From positions 1,929,370-1,993,369 of the forward strand of contig CAXIPT010000010.1 of the NCBI GenBank assembly GCA_964030475.1: DNA of 64,000 nucleotides, in the 5' to 3' direction. The notes beneath the pieces are model-generated. The model was not told the DNA's origin. It made no database searches and was given only the letters and a program-made list of their open reading frames with translations. This stretch comes from Tethya wilhelma. Lineage: Eukaryota; Porifera; Demospongiae; Tethyida; Tethyidae. Shown piece after piece: positions 11,886 through 23,835 of the stretch. Positions within the stretch are counted from its first letter, which is position 1. Each line of letters starts with the position of its first letter. The position numbers and the translations under genes were made by a program.

Positions 11886-13025
11886 ATGATGGCATTGGAT
11901 CGTGATGTTGAACCTGGTTGTCACGAGGAGACAGATCCATGGTCAATGGAAGATCTGACGCAAGGATATCTCATCCAAGATAAAAAAGTGTGTGCAAGTA
12001 ATTATATTGTCGTTCTATAGTAAATAGATGACTATACATTTATACAAACTCCAGTAGTATATAATAATAAACTATAGCCACTGTTAATATATTAAATTTG
12101 CCACCAAACAGTCAAGAGTTCAGTAATATAAGCCCGGGTCCCTTATTTTCAAATTGCAGGGTTGTGCCAAAGTAAGATTTTGTGTTTTGAGCCATACCTC
12201 AAACTCACTCAAGATGTACCGAACCCCCACTGATTTCAAAACTAGTCGTTGTCCTATTAGAGTGGTGCCACTTGCCAGTGCTGAGCTGGAGTTTCCCGCC
12301 CAGAGAAAACCTCATGGCAAGAAAAGTGTTAGTTTTTCTATGCATTTTTTTATACGTACAATAATTATTACTGCACATAATAATATTGCATCTTTGACGC
12401 ATGTGTATCGAGTTTAATTTAGTAGTCTACTACTACCCCATAGTAATGGAATCATGTGACTATAATAATATCTTTGCATGTATACTAGTAGTCACAGATC
12501 AAAGCAAATTATAATGATTTGTACTACATAGCTAGTACACTATAGTGGCACAATAATGGTTACTGAAAATCACTCACACATACTCTACTGTCTGCCACAA
12601 GTATTCAAAGCGTTGGAAAATTTGGATAAAGACACATGATGGTAAGAAAATCGAATTATATGCTGGAAGCACACAAGAACGAGACCACTGGAAGAATGCT
12701 CTAGAGAGATTCCAAAGCACACAAGAACGAGACCACCGGAAGAGTGCTCTAGAGAGATCCCAAAGCACACAAGAACGAGACCACCGGAAGAGTGCTCTAG
12801 AGAGATCCCAAAGCACACAAGAACGAGACCACCGGAAGAGTGCTCTAGAGAGATCCCAAAGCACACAAGAACGAGACCACCGGAAGAATGCTCTAGAGAG
12901 ATCCCACAAAAGTGACACAACAAGACTACTTGATGATCTATACCAAGAAATCTGTGAGCGTCAAGAAACTAGTCAACGCTTATTGGATTCTCTGGAAGTT
13001 TTAATGTCAGGATATGTATCTAAAG
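11886..13025 (+). CDS. PH-domain protein with five tandem copies of its C-terminal PH helix
   Basis: Three exons: 11886-11987, 12160-12327, 12602-13025; a further 3' exon is likely but was not identified. The start is the tandem ATG at 11886. The product is a PH domain: DLTQGYLIQDKKGCAKVRFC, then VVPLASAELEF, then WKIWIKTHDGKKIELYAGS and the closing helix with the hallmark Trp in TQERDHWKNALERFQ. The following 48-bp units repeat this helix as STQERDHRKSALERSQ, so residues after the PH domain form a highly charged helix. After the repeats comes SHKSDTTRLLDDLYQEICER and QRLLDSLEVLMSGYV, probably coiled coil. Reading beyond 13025 enters a (GT)n tract, so a donor is placed there. The closest neighbour, pleckstrin, also has PH domains, so ancestry by local duplication is possible. 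The specific orthologue is unknown. Confidence 0.75.
12668..12907 (+). repeat. In-frame 48-bp coding tandem repeat, five units
   Basis: Units start at 12668, 12716, 12764, 12812 and 12860. Each encodes STQERDHxKxALERxQ. Units 2-4 are identical in sequence; unit 1 has W and F where later units have R and S. Unit 1 is therefore the ancestral PH helix and the rest are recent copies. Confidence 0.95.
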
Positions 13026-13030
13026 GTGTG

Positions 13031-13065
<35 letters not shown>

Positions 13066-13765
13066 CAACACATGCATACATAGGAATGGCCAAATCATAA
13101 AAAGTGGGCAAACAAGATATAAGAATGCTAGCTTGTGTTACTTGAACACAATTTTCAGACAAACAAAAGAAATTTATATAGTCAACTTTGACTATAGTGA
13201 GGCAGCTATGAAACTCTAGTATATTACACTATAGAAGCTAAGATCAGTAAGATGCAATGAGCGAGATAGTCCATATTCTAGGTAGGTACGAAGTATAAAA
13301 CAATTCTTATTGACACTTTATAATATGCATAATTTATATACAGTTGATGTATTATGCGCACACATTATAATATTACATGTATGACATTGCAATTGTACAG
13401 TAGCTTGTGTTGATATTATTAGATATTATGCAACAAACAAAATTATAGGACAAGAGAAATATTTTTTTAATCAGAGTAATGTGAACATGAAGGAACCTAT
13501 GTGACATATAATGTACATGTGCAATAAAATAAGATTTGAAATATTTGGATACCTGAAACTGTGTTACAATTACTATAATGTGTGACATACACAAAATGTT
13601 CCAATATTTAGTTAACAAAAAAAATAATCACTATAATAGCAAACATGCAATAATAACAATAAAAGAAAAATTAATTTTATACTTCAAAAGATATTTTCTA
13701 TGCTATAATTATATATAATATTATATGTAGCTCTTCTTGGATGCAGATGTATGATCTTTAGTTCA
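13026..13765. other. Intergenic or 3' region between convergent PH-repeat and testin genes
   Basis: AT-rich. A (GT)n tract directly follows the donor at 13026. A possible acceptor TTTTCAG at about 13152-13158 could open a short last exon, but this was not supportable. AATAAA-like sequences on both strands fit convergent 3' ends. Confidence 0.4.
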
Positions 13766-13968
13766 TTAATGCTTTGTCTTTGACCTATATTGCTTAGCAT
13801 GATCCTTGGAGCAAAACACTTTCCCGTATTTTGGCAGGAAAGCTTTCTCAACGAGCGATACCTTGCAGATTTCACATCGAAAGCATTTGTCTGTTCCATG
13901 CCAGACAAAGTTTTCATGGGTTAGTCTGGACTGGTCTAGAGTAATGGCCTCGCCACACGTCTGTTGTG

Positions 13969-13999
<31 letters not shown>

Positions 14000-14441
14000 N
14001 TGTGTGTGTGTGTGTGTGTGTGTGTGTGCTCGCGTGTGTGTTTGTGTGTGAGTGTGTGTGTGTGTTTGTGTGTGTGTGTGTTTGTGTGTGGTGTGTGTGT
14101 GTGTGTGTGATGGTGTGGGGGTGTATGTGAGTTCATACGGCACTTAGTAACTACAGATTGATTGATGAAGATAAATGATGGGGGTTAATACTAGCTAGGC
14201 GTGATGGGCATTAATTGTTGCAAAATTAAAGGGGTATGACTCAATTAACTCACTTCACAGAGTGTAGCAAAAGAGACCTCGTAGCAGGACAGACAGAAAG
14301 GCATTCCATCTTGAGGTCGGTACTCCTTGCCCCCCAACTCCTCGTCACAACGGAGGCAACAGAAGTGGTCCAAGTGCCAATCCTGGTCCTCTGCTCTCGT
14401 GTACTCACGACAGAGAATCAACTGATGGAGAGTAGCAATGA

Positions 14442-14481
<40 letters not shown>

Positions 14482-15548
14482 TGAGTGAGAGTGAGAGTTA
14501 TAGAGATCGATAAAGCGATTGATCAAGAAAGCTATGCCTAAATTATCCAATTGATTATAAGTTCGAGCATTCTATTTACTGATCTTTATAATTGCCAACA
14601 GAATGAAGAATTTAATGTTACTATATTGCATGTACCGTCAGTTAGAAAATAAACATGCTAGCTTGAAAAATTAAGTCAACGAAATGCTTACACATACTTT
14701 TAATTTCATACGACATTATATTATGATACTTACCTCATCACAAGCTGCACAACGTGGCTTTAACTTCTCAGCGTGATGACGGCCACAGTAAATCCTCCGG
14801 TCCTTATCGTTCCAAAAGTAGATGAGGTCTACTAGAATCTCCTCACATTCGGAGCAGGTGAAGCAAGCAGGGTGCCAACACTTGTTGACACCAGCACGAT
14901 CGGCAAAGACACCCACTTCTCTGATTTTAATAGGTTCTTGGCACTTTTGACAGGTCTATTGGGTATACATATGTCATTGTGTGTGTGTGGATTATACCAG
15001 TAATGCTTTTCACATGTTGTATGTTTTCCACTCTAAAACATCAATAGTTGGTCGCTAGAAGCTGGGACTTGTGCCATTACCATCAGCATAAATAGATCTT
15101 TCAAATGATATGTTTTATTTTGAAATTTGAAAAATGGTCATTCTTGTCAAAAAAATTAATCACACTCGATTTTTGATGATTTTGTGAAAAATAAAATCTG
15201 GCAATAAACCATATCTTTAAAAGATCTCTTCAAGCTGATCATAATGGTACCAATCTCAGCTTCATACCATCTAACCACTGAACCATTACTTATTGATAAA
15301 ACAACTCACCCATGGAGGAGATGCACTGTCCTTCATCTTGACCTCCCCCTTCCCCAGAGCCACCTCCTTCCTCAGTCTCAGGAACAGCTCCATCTGTTTC
15401 TTCTCCTCGTCACTGAGGTCGTTGCAGTAGACCATGTCGATGTCGTGGGCAGGCACTTGACGGATGAGTTGTTTTTGACGATATCGTTCGCCAGGGGTCC
15501 CCTTAATTGGTGTTTTGTTGGCCGGGAGAGCATTGAAGTAGGCTACAG

Positions 15549-15596
<48 letters not shown>

Positions 15597-16436
15597 AATA
15601 AGTTGTTAGTATTATATAAATTTCTTTTTTTTTTGAGTTGGAAAAAACTAAAATAATTATATAAATTAAATTACTGCGTGTGCCACAATCAGATAGATTC
15701 ACACACATGTACAGTAAGTTAAACCACTCACAATGTCCATAGAGGTACATTTGGGCACCCAGATGTAGTTCAATTGTTTCTTGAGCAGACTGGGACTGTC
15801 GTAGCCATGTTCTGACGCTGAGGTCCGACGAATATGACTACATAAAATGATATTGTAAAAGTACCAATTATAGTTTGGAATAATAAGCATGGTAAACACT
15901 TGTGTCACTATATAAGCACTCTTTTGTTAGTAAAATAAAACGCATGACATTTTATGACCTTTTGTGACGTTTTTTGTTTAGTTTCTAACGGATCTGGGTA
16001 CCATGTCTGGATATTAGCTCCGCGTGTATGTACGTATATTGTGTGATTGTCAACAAAAACGTCACAGTTAAACCGTCACAAATTTTAATTTTGGTAACAA
16101 AACATTATTATAGTGACACAGTTCCTTCAAAACAATATTATAGCCCCTCCCCTCCCCNNNNNNNNNNNNNNNNNNNNNNNNNNNNNNNNNNNNNNNNNNN
16201 NNNNNNNNNNNNNNNNNNNNNNNNNNNNNNNNNNNNNNNNNNNNNNNNNNNNNNNNNNNNNNNNNNNNNNNNNNNNNNNNNNNNNNNNNNNNNNNNNNNN
16301 NNNNNNNNNNNNNNNNNNNNNNNNNNNNNNNNNNNNNNNNNNNNNNNNNNNNNNNNNNNNNNNNNNNNNNNNNNNNNNNNNNNNNNNNNNNNNNNNNNNN
16401 NNNNNNNNNNNNNNNNNNNNNNNNNNNNNNNNNNNN

Positions 16437-16528
<92 letters not shown>

Positions 16529-17863
16529 CTGTATTAAACTCTGACCTCCAGAAATGGAGTGAAAATCCCGGACAACTTCCTCCACACTTGAGACACGGAC
16601 TACCTTCATCTACCTCATGGATCAGCACACCCTGCAAATAATGGCAAAACAGATGACAAAATAATTGTATATGAAGAAGAATTAATAGTACACAAGTTTA
16701 CAGAAAAATGATACAATATTAATATCTCAAGATTTTGGTAAGAACATATGCAACCAGAGAATTTTAATAATCTTCGCTGATTTAGGAGTAAGACTATGAT
16801 TTATATGTAGCGTGCAAACGAAAGGCTGTGTAGCCTATAGGCCCGACTAGATTTATGTCATTAAGCAAACAACTTAACGTCTTAACTCAGATGTAACTGA
16901 CGTAATTATAGTTTGTAAGAAACAATCATACTTGTTGACTAACTAATTACCTGCAGGTGCACGCATTCCATGATGTACTGATAATGCTCGTCTGCATTCC
17001 TGTCTTCCATATAAAGAAACAGGATGTGCTAACGTATCTTCTAGATACTTGTTTATTGATACTCCCTATACAGCATGAATGTGCCTACTCATCAATGAAT
17101 ATGATTAAAGGGGCAATGAATATTTAACCCGGATCTTGTGATTCTATAGGCTGGTGGGAAGGGTGGGCTGGGCTCAGTCAGCAAGTCTGTTTAAACACCT
17201 CTGCATGAATGATCTACACAACAACCTAGCTTCATTGAACAGGTTTTGCCTTTTTTGCCGAGTGGACTATATATATACACACAAGCAGTATGTGATGACC
17301 ATGCTATGTATATGGATGTATAAATACACTCTACAACTTGCTATAGATTATCCAATACTTGATTCAGGGAATTTGCACTTGGAGTTCCCTACATGACTTT
17401 ATGTAAAGAGGGATGTAGCTGAATGGAATCAGTGCCTACCTTGAGAGCATAAAATATGAGAGCATTACTTATAGGTATTGTGTACAGCAACTCCCATTGA
17501 TTGTGATGTAGCTAAAATTTTACAAAATTATTTGGACAAATTTAATAAACTACTCCACTCAAAATATTCTGCCTTGGGCAACTTGTACTAGAGGCTAGTT
17601 CTACATGGTCCCTATTGCATATGAACCATTGTTATTTTCAAACTCGTTACTACTGTACTGAGACATGTACAACGCGGCCTCTCCCAACCGTCTCTTTAGA
17701 AAGGGGGGTGAGGCAGGCTAGCTACAACTTTTCATCTTTAGTCTCTCTTTCTTCAAACGTACACCAACAACAGATCTTGTAGGCTTACCTTCTTAATGGC
17801 TGTAGCGCGGACTGATGGTATTCTCTTTGGCTTGCCAATTTTCCGTTCGGCTACTGCTGCCAT
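13766..17863 (-). CDS. TES: Testin (PET and three LIM domains)
   Basis: LIM-domain scaffold of focal adhesions and actin. Exons in gene order: 17789-17863, 16951-17028, 16546-16631, [one probably lost in the N run], 15732-15837, 15310-15549, 14734-14955, 14254-14421, 13766-13960 (stop). The N-terminal cysteine block [19 protein letters not shown] is diagnostic of testin rather than prickle. The PET domain includes [19 protein letters not shown] and ends GEVKM. LIM1 opens CQKC and contains [34 protein letters not shown]2 has [20 protein letters not shown]3 has [22 protein letters not shown]. The human-type segment CRNCKCGQEEHD is absent and would fall in the gap at 16158-16436. The start is ATG 17863, joined in phase to the next exon. 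CA tracts precede the acceptors of exons 15549, 14421 and 13960. Confidence 0.92.
13966..14108. repeat. (GT)n microsatellite with single N, testin last intron
   Basis: About 140 bp of GT with an N at 14000. It reads CA on the transcribed strand and ends a few bases before the acceptor of the last exon. Its length is uncertain because of the N. Confidence 0.95.
16158..16436. other. Assembly gap (279 N)
   Basis: Run of N inside the testin gene, flanked by CCCCTCCCCTCCCC on the left and a 90-bp (GT)n tract (16437-16527) on the right. It probably hides one testin exon in phase 2. Confidence 0.9.
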
Positions 17864-17960
17864 TTACTCCTCTGTTCATGCAATCCTGATATTATCTGCA
17901 CGGTTCATAGTGCGGATACTGAGCATGCGCAGTAACCACGCCTACCTATCTAATTAAACG
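17864..17960 (-). promoter_or_regulatory. Testin promoter with NRF-1-like motif
   Basis: TGAGCATGCGCAGTA at about 17919-17933, some 55-70 bp upstream of the testin ATG. The same 15-mer, allowing G/A at one base, occurs before MDM1 and the PH-repeat gene. The remaining interval to 18439 holds nothing further recognised apart from the 3' flank of RBM15. Confidence 0.55.
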
Positions 17961-18439
17961 AAACGAATTTTATAACTCAAGCATAGCACATTATGCATTG
18001 CAGTCACGCAAGCTGAGCAGAGAATTCCATACACACAATCAAAAGTGAATGCATTCAAATGTAATATACACACAATACAGCATCAAACGCTTCTTATCAA
18101 TGTCAATCAGTATACATGCGTACATCATAAATGCACTCATACACACAATACTTATAGGTACACAGGTTACATACAAAAAGTGCTAGGTGCTTTCAAAGGG
18201 ACTGTAGTCAAACTTTCAAAAGCTGTACTGTAAACAGCTTGAATAGTGCAGTATCTTATGTACAAGGTCACAAAGTGTATTTTGCTTCACAAATTTGCCA
18301 CATGTTGGCTGGGGAGAAACAACAATAAAACTTTAAACAACTTTTCTTTTAAACTTTTCGGTAATCACTGCATGTGTGTGTATGTTCCATTTCGAAATTA
18401 CTTTCTCTCTCACTTTTTTTCCCTCTCTCTTTCACTTTA

Positions 18440-21400
18440 TTAGACAGTTCCTTTCACAAGTAGCACAACAATATGATCTTCCTTCGGGGGATCGTCCCCT
18501 AAATTAGGGACAATCTTCAAAAGCTGACCCAGCGAAAATTGACAAGGTGGAAAAGCGTGCAACACACCACTCATCTCTTTATCCATAGTATCAGGCAGTG
18601 CACCATTATCGCTTGAACTCGAACCCTTATCGCTGCCAAGTATATTCAAAGCAACGATTCCAGCAGCTTGTTTCTGTTTAAGATAACTCACAAGGCTCTT
18701 CAAAGGTCTCAGCTGCATGTGGTTGGTGGTGCTATCGGGAGAGGCGGAGCTCTGGTTAGGAGTGGGTCCGGGGAGTGCTAGTAGGATGCAGTGTCCACTC
18801 GGTCCGGCACTGGCTACTCGTTTGTTCACTTCATCGAGTCTCGGTGGTTCGAGACGCAGCCTCTGTGTGATACGAAGAGAGCTGAAGTCATCACGACCGT
18901 CACGATTTCTCGCCAACATTTCAGCGACTGCCGGATCTCCACCAATTAGGTGCATGCGAGTCGGAAAGCCGGTGTTTTTAAGCACCAGGTTTCCCTTCCA
19001 AGCTACTGGGTAGAGTTTAGCAAGCTCAGCAAAAGATTCAGGTATGATGGTGGTCAAGTCTGGTTTTTCGCCCGATTTGGTGCTGCCATTTGGCGAACAG
19101 GGATCAGTAGAGTCACTCAGTTTTAGTGCAGTGTCAGCAGTATCGTTAGACAACATATCAATAGCAGGGGGCGGGACAGGAAGGGGCATGGCCGACGTGC
19201 TGACATCATCATTGTGAGTAGAATCACGTTCCTCACTTTCAGTCTTGTGTCCGTTATCGTGAACACAGCTCACAGACGACCTTTCACCTCTACCCTCATC
19301 ACGTTCGGCACCACCAATACTGCCACGACGATCATCCCCACGTCTTGATGGAGGAGGAGACACGCCCCCTCCACGACCACGGAACCCGTTCTCACGGCTT
19401 CCCCTGTTGTCTCTCGGACGTCTATCGTAAGAGTAACGCTCTCGATAGGAGCTTCCTCCCCCTCCTCCCGCACTGCTCCCCACTCCAGGTCCAGCACTAC
19501 TGGGTCTCTCATTCGAGCGATGGCTGTACATCTTGTGGTATTCGTAAGCGTCGAAACTGTTTCTTGGTCTTTTCGGGCGATGATTCAAGTCTCCATTGTT
19601 GTAATTATTACCACCACCAGTTGTACTATGACCTCCACCACCAGATCGACTCGAAGGTTCAAAATGAGTCGAAGTGGATAGATCCGGTGATCTGTTTCTC
19701 TTGCGATAGTGGTTGTTGCGATCAAACTTTTCGTAGCCACCACCACCAATGTGGTCTCCACTCATACTTTCACTGACAATTCTTCCACTGCTGGACAAAC
19801 TCTTGTTGCTCCCAGGATAAGAGCTTCGCCTGTGATCCTCACTAGGTGGTGGATCGCGTGAGATTCGCGATTTGTAACCACCGCTTCCTTTTCCAGTGCT
19901 CCCACTTGCCACGCCCCCGTGTGAACTGGTAGGTGGGTGTGTCCAATTGGGGGTGTGGCTTTCACTCGATACACTTCCAAAGTCGAGATCATAGTCGTCG
20001 AGGTCTGGACGAGAAGATGCCGACTTTATGATTTCAATTTTGAGCAATTTTTTAGTACTCCTGAAGCGGAACTTGGACAGAGAGCTAGTTGCAGCCTCTG
20101 CAGCTTCAGTACTGTCAAAATGAGCAATACAGTGAGAATCTCCTGGTGTAAAATCCACTTTCCTGATGAGTCCAAAACGGTCCAACTCTTTACGAATCTC
20201 GCTCACGTCACTGTGGGATGAGATGTTACCAATCCACACTTTAACAGAGGGGCTTCCCTTTCCAAAGCCAATCTTGAGTCTTAAGTCTCCGTACTGTCGA
20301 CCGTGCATGTCATTCTTTGCATTCATCGCATCGTTTATGATGAGAAATTTCACAAATGCATAAGCAGTGCTGCTACTTCGCTGTGTCTTTATATCCACAC
20401 TCTCGATCCGACCGTACGGACTAAAAAGGTCTCTCAATTCTCTCTCGGTGATATCAACCTCCAGATTGCCCACAAAGAGCGTTCGTGTTGCATTAGGGTC
20501 CAAAACAACTTTCGAAGAAGCGCTAGAAGTCTGTGGCGGGTCGTTTGGTGGTGGAGGTTGACGGGAGCGTTCGTGAGAGGGAGAGTTACGATAGGAAATG
20601 TCTCGAGAACTCCGAGAAGAAGGGTAGTGGTCTCTTTCGTCTTGTTCATGAACTGGGTAAGAGTCGTAGGCAGGAGGAGGTGGGGGTGGTGGTTGAAGGT
20701 CGTCAACATTACTCAAAAGTCGTTTCTTTACGGGAAGGGTACTGGTCCTCGGCTCGCGATGGTTACCTGTCAGTAAATCGGGAAAACGGTTCAGAGTCGA
20801 TCGAGACCAGTTTACTTCCAACGGACGACCGTGAAACATAGTCTTGTTTACTTCTCTACGAGCCGTTCTTGCGTCGTCTTCACGAGTAAAGTTGATAAAA
20901 CCGTGTCTGTCCTTTCCATATCCGACCACTTTGATGTTCACGTGGCCGTAGCGTTTAAATTTGCTAATAAGAGAGTGTTTCACCTCAGTATCAGGTAGAT
21001 TGAAGTCAATATTAGCAACTCGTAGAGAATAGTCAAATTTTTCTAAATAATGCCCACCAGGTTTGGTCGTCGGAGGGTGGTGGTGAGTGTTCCCGGCAGA
21101 ATTGCCGCCACGAGACGAAGTCACGTGATCACGTTCGTGATGATGTAATGAGTAGTCGCCATGACGACCTTTTCCACCCATACGATCATCAGTGGGTTTG
21201 CCACTCCCACTTCCGACGGTCGAGCGATGTTCAAACTTTGAATATTTCCTGCCATCGTGCTCTCCACCATACTTTGTATTGTGAGACTGGTCATATTTGC
21301 TCGTATACAGACCACTACTAGTTGTTCGAATTTCACGTGGTTTTGAAGTATGTTGCGGTGGTGAGGCAGGGTCCATTTCAGGACTGTGCGAAGGACGTTT

Positions 21401-21475
21401 TCGACGGACAATTCTTTGTTGCTTCGAAGGCAAACTATCGGTAGTTATGCCTCTCTCTGAAGTACGACGTTTCAT
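18440..21475 (-). CDS. RBM15: RBM15/spenito-family RNA-binding protein (3 RRMs and SPOC)
   Basis: Single-exon ORF of 1011 residues, close to the roughly 970-residue vertebrate RBM15. Domains: RRM1 at about 149-223 (SLRVANIDFNLPD, RHGFINF), RRM2 at 331-404 (RTLFVGNLEVDITERELRDL, AYAFVKF), RRM3 at 412-481 (KVWIGNI), and a C-terminal SPOC domain from about 818 (YPVAWKGNLVLKNTGFPTRM, SGHCILLALPG, LVSYLKQKQAAGIV, HIVVLLV). The region between is rich in R, S, G and Y (RGGG, SYRERYSYDRR). Family members recruit the m6A methyltransferase complex to RNA in the nucleus. RBM15 and RBM15B cannot be told apart here; a pre-vertebrate single orthologue (spenito) is expected. The start is the first ATG of the ORF, preceded by an AT-rich leader. 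Confidence 0.95.
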   Translation of the reverse strand: MKRRTSERGITTDSLPSKQQRIVRRKRPSHSPEMDPASPPQHTSKPREIRTTSSGLYTSKYDQSHNTKYGGEHDGRKYSKFEHRSTVGSGSGKPTDDRMGGKGRHGDYSLHHHERDHVTSSRGGNSAGNTHHHPPTTKPGGHYLEKFDYSLRVANIDFNLPDTEVKHSLISKFKRYGHVNIKVVGYGKDRHGFINFTREDDARTARREVNKTMFHGRPLEVNWSRSTLNRFPDLLTGNHREPRTSTLPVKKRLLSNVDDLQPPPPPPPAYDSYPVHEQDERDHYPSSRSSRDISYRNSPSHERSRQPPPPNDPPQTSSASSKVVLDPNATRTLFVGNLEVDITERELRDLFSPYGRIESVDIKTQRSSSTAYAFVKFLIINDAMNAKNDMHGRQYGDLRLKIGFGKGSPSVKVWIGNISSHSDVSEIRKELDRFGLIRKVDFTPGDSHCIAHFDSTEAAEAATSSLSKFRFRSTKKLLKIEIIKSASSRPDLDDYDLDFGSVSSESHTPNWTHPPTSSHGGVASGSTGKGSGGYKSRISRDPPPSEDHRRSSYPGSNKSLSSSGRIVSESMSGDHIGGGGYEKFDRNNHYRKRNRSPDLSTSTHFEPSSRSGGGGHSTTGGGNNYNNGDLNHRPKRPRNSFDAYEYHKMYSHRSNERPSSAGPGVGSSAGGGGGSSYRERYSYDRRPRDNRGSRENGFRGRGGGVSPPPSRRGDDRRGSIGGAERDEGRGERSSVSCVHDNGHKTESEERDSTHNDDVSTSAMPLPVPPPAIDMLSNDTADTALKLSDSTDPCSPNGSTKSGEKPDLTTIIPESFAELAKLYPVAWKGNLVLKNTGFPTRMHLIGGDPAVAEMLARNRDGRDDFSSLRITQRLRLEPPRLDEVNKRVASAGPSGHCILLALPGPTPNQSSASPDSTTNHMQLRPLKSLVSYLKQKQAAGIVALNILGSDKGSSSSDNGALPDTMDKEMSGVLHAFPPCQFSLGQLLKIVPNLGDDPPKEDHIVVLLVKGTV

Positions 21476-22926
21476 TTTTGTAGCAAATAAAAAAACACTT
21501 TGTGGGTTGCAACTTTAAAACTTTAAAAAGAGACAAAGTGGTGTAGGAAATTTTAAAACATGGGTAAGTAAAAACAGCCACAAATGTGTTGTCAATGGAC
21601 TTTAAACTTCCATATGGTGTCGTAGAACAGAGATATATAACAAAAAACAACCTTCCAATGAATTTGAGAAGGCAAGCTGCAAATATAGCACTTTGAAAGT
21701 GTCCTTTGTTGCTTGAATAAACAAGACAAGATGGTGTAGATGTATCAACTGACACTTTTTCTTTTGTAGAGAAAACTTGCACCTTTCTCAAAACTCACAC
21801 GTGGAATCACACACACATACACACAACAGCAGTGGATAACTGGTGATTAGATGTGGTGTAAAGATAGGTGGAAAAAACTTATAATCTTGGTCTTTTTGAA
21901 GTGAAGAGATTTTCTCTTGAGAAAAAGATGGTAGTTTATAAAATACGATGTTGAATTACGAAGAGTAGATATAGTAGATAGACTTTAAATACACAAGGGA
22001 TATCTCCTTTTGTTGACTCTTTTAAAAATGTTCCAAACAAAAGTGAAGAAAGATGAAAAACTTTAAATGTAGAAGAAGGTGGATCTTGACTTGAAAGATG
22101 GACACACTGAAGACAGATCTATTTCAAAATGCAGTGGAATATACCATCAACAGGCTGTACTCTTTTAATAAGAGAACTTTTATTTATAAACACAAACTTT
22201 GCAGCTTAGTTGAATAAAAATGGTGAGAAATACTACCACCAGCAAACTAGTGTAGGACAATACTTTCACATAGAGGTATAAAATGACTTAAAAGAGATGG
22301 GAAAATAGTGCTGACTCACAGCACGAAACCATTTTACAACATACACAAGAAAAACGCGGGGACTTGTACCTTTTCAGAGAGAGAGCAGCTGCCACGCTTT
22401 CTTTGAGATTTTTTATTCCAACTTCGCCAAACTTCAGAGTGCCGCGTTGTTTCAAACACAACAATATCTCTCTCTGTCGATTCTTTTACAACCTAGACAA
22501 GACACAAACCACCAACAAGAAGACAAGAAGAGAAGAATCAGTGGTGATAAAATGGCCGCGACTTTACTTGACAAATTCTCTTTACAAAATACAACAATAG
22601 GTGCTTTTCCACTTCTTACTTTTGAACTTGAGACTTTAAGAATCTTTTGCAACACTTCTAAACACTCCAACTTTACTTTTTCTGTCTCAAACTAGGCCAT
22701 GCATGAAACACACCCTTGCAAAGACTGGGGCCCTTTCTTTGGTTCTCGTGATTAAACTGCTGAGCATGCGCAATAGAGTATTGATTGTAACCACAACTCC
22801 GTTACCACAGCAACGAAGAAGTGCCAAAAAGATTTGAATTTTGTTTTCGAACAAAAATGGAGAGTGATTCTTTCTTCTAGAGTTGGATACTGAAAGTAAA
22901 CCGTTACTGTTTATCAACACGAGAGG
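21476..22926. promoter_or_regulatory. RBM15 5' leader and shared RBM15/MDM1 divergent promoter
   Basis: No conserved coding sequence. A donor-like GTACAAG on the minus strand at about 22370 suggests a 5' UTR intron for RBM15. CTGAGCATGCGCAATAG at about 22760-22775 contains the motif shared with the testin and PH-repeat promoters, 155 bp before the MDM1 ATG. Divergent gene layout supports a shared promoter. Confidence 0.5.
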
Positions 22927-23804
22927 ATGCCGGTAAAATTTACAGTACGTATGTTTATATAGATATAGAGAACATTGCGTGCTGCGCAGGCGGGAGTTGA
23001 CCTGGGGATTTTTTGAAGAAAAATTTTTCATCACTAACTATGTAAACTATCGAGTTATTATAACTCAATGTACTAAATGCTTTAAATAAACTTGACTTTA
23101 GAGGTACTACATACTAGTTAGAGTGGGGGCCTATCTATTCCTTTTATGTACTCTGACTAGGTGTATGTTGTGATTATACAGTAGCCATATATGGGTGGTC
23201 ATGAATTGGAAATAATTTGTATGAACCATGTCACGCATGTAGATCAACAGTCAACACACAAACACACACACACATACGAAGATTTCCACTTTCATCGTTT
23301 AAACCCACTGCTATGTGTGTCCAAATTACCCATTGATATCGTAATAGCAAGTAATCTAAGACTAGATATGATTAGATCTAGGTCAAGCCATTTGCAATAG
23401 TAAGTGGAGTACTCTTTTTGATATGATTGCCTTTGCCAGCTTAAGATCTACCAGTGCCAAATTCCTATATAGCCTTATTTCTAAAACTCTCTTCTTTCTT
23501 TTTGTAAAACTTAGAAAGCCTGGGAGGGGGCTTATCGTTATGTATGTAGCAAACTTTCACAAACCATATTATTCCACACACACACACACACACACTCTCT
23601 CTAGGGAGAATCAGAGTACCATGGATCGTTTAAACCTCTTGAAGCTTCCAACGAACAGCTTGCTGGAGCCAGTTCTGCTCAGCTAGCTGTAACACAAGAG
23701 CCTGCCTTTTCGAGGAAGAGAAAGACTGTTGATCACGGAAAGAAAGTGACTTTCATCACTGACTATACAGAGCATGGAGCACCTCTTGTTAGTGGGGTGA
23801 GTCT

Positions 23805-23835
<31 letters not shown>

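Noticed and set aside
12574..12923. Minus-strand frames across the PH-repeat array (repeats of SCVLWDLSRALFRW type)
   Set aside because: Shadow of the plus-strand coding repeat; the plus frame continues a recognisable PH domain and splices in phase.
17154..17396. 80-residue plus-strand ORF in testin intron 1
   Set aside because: No homology, no splice or promoter support, AT-rich composition as in surrounding introns.
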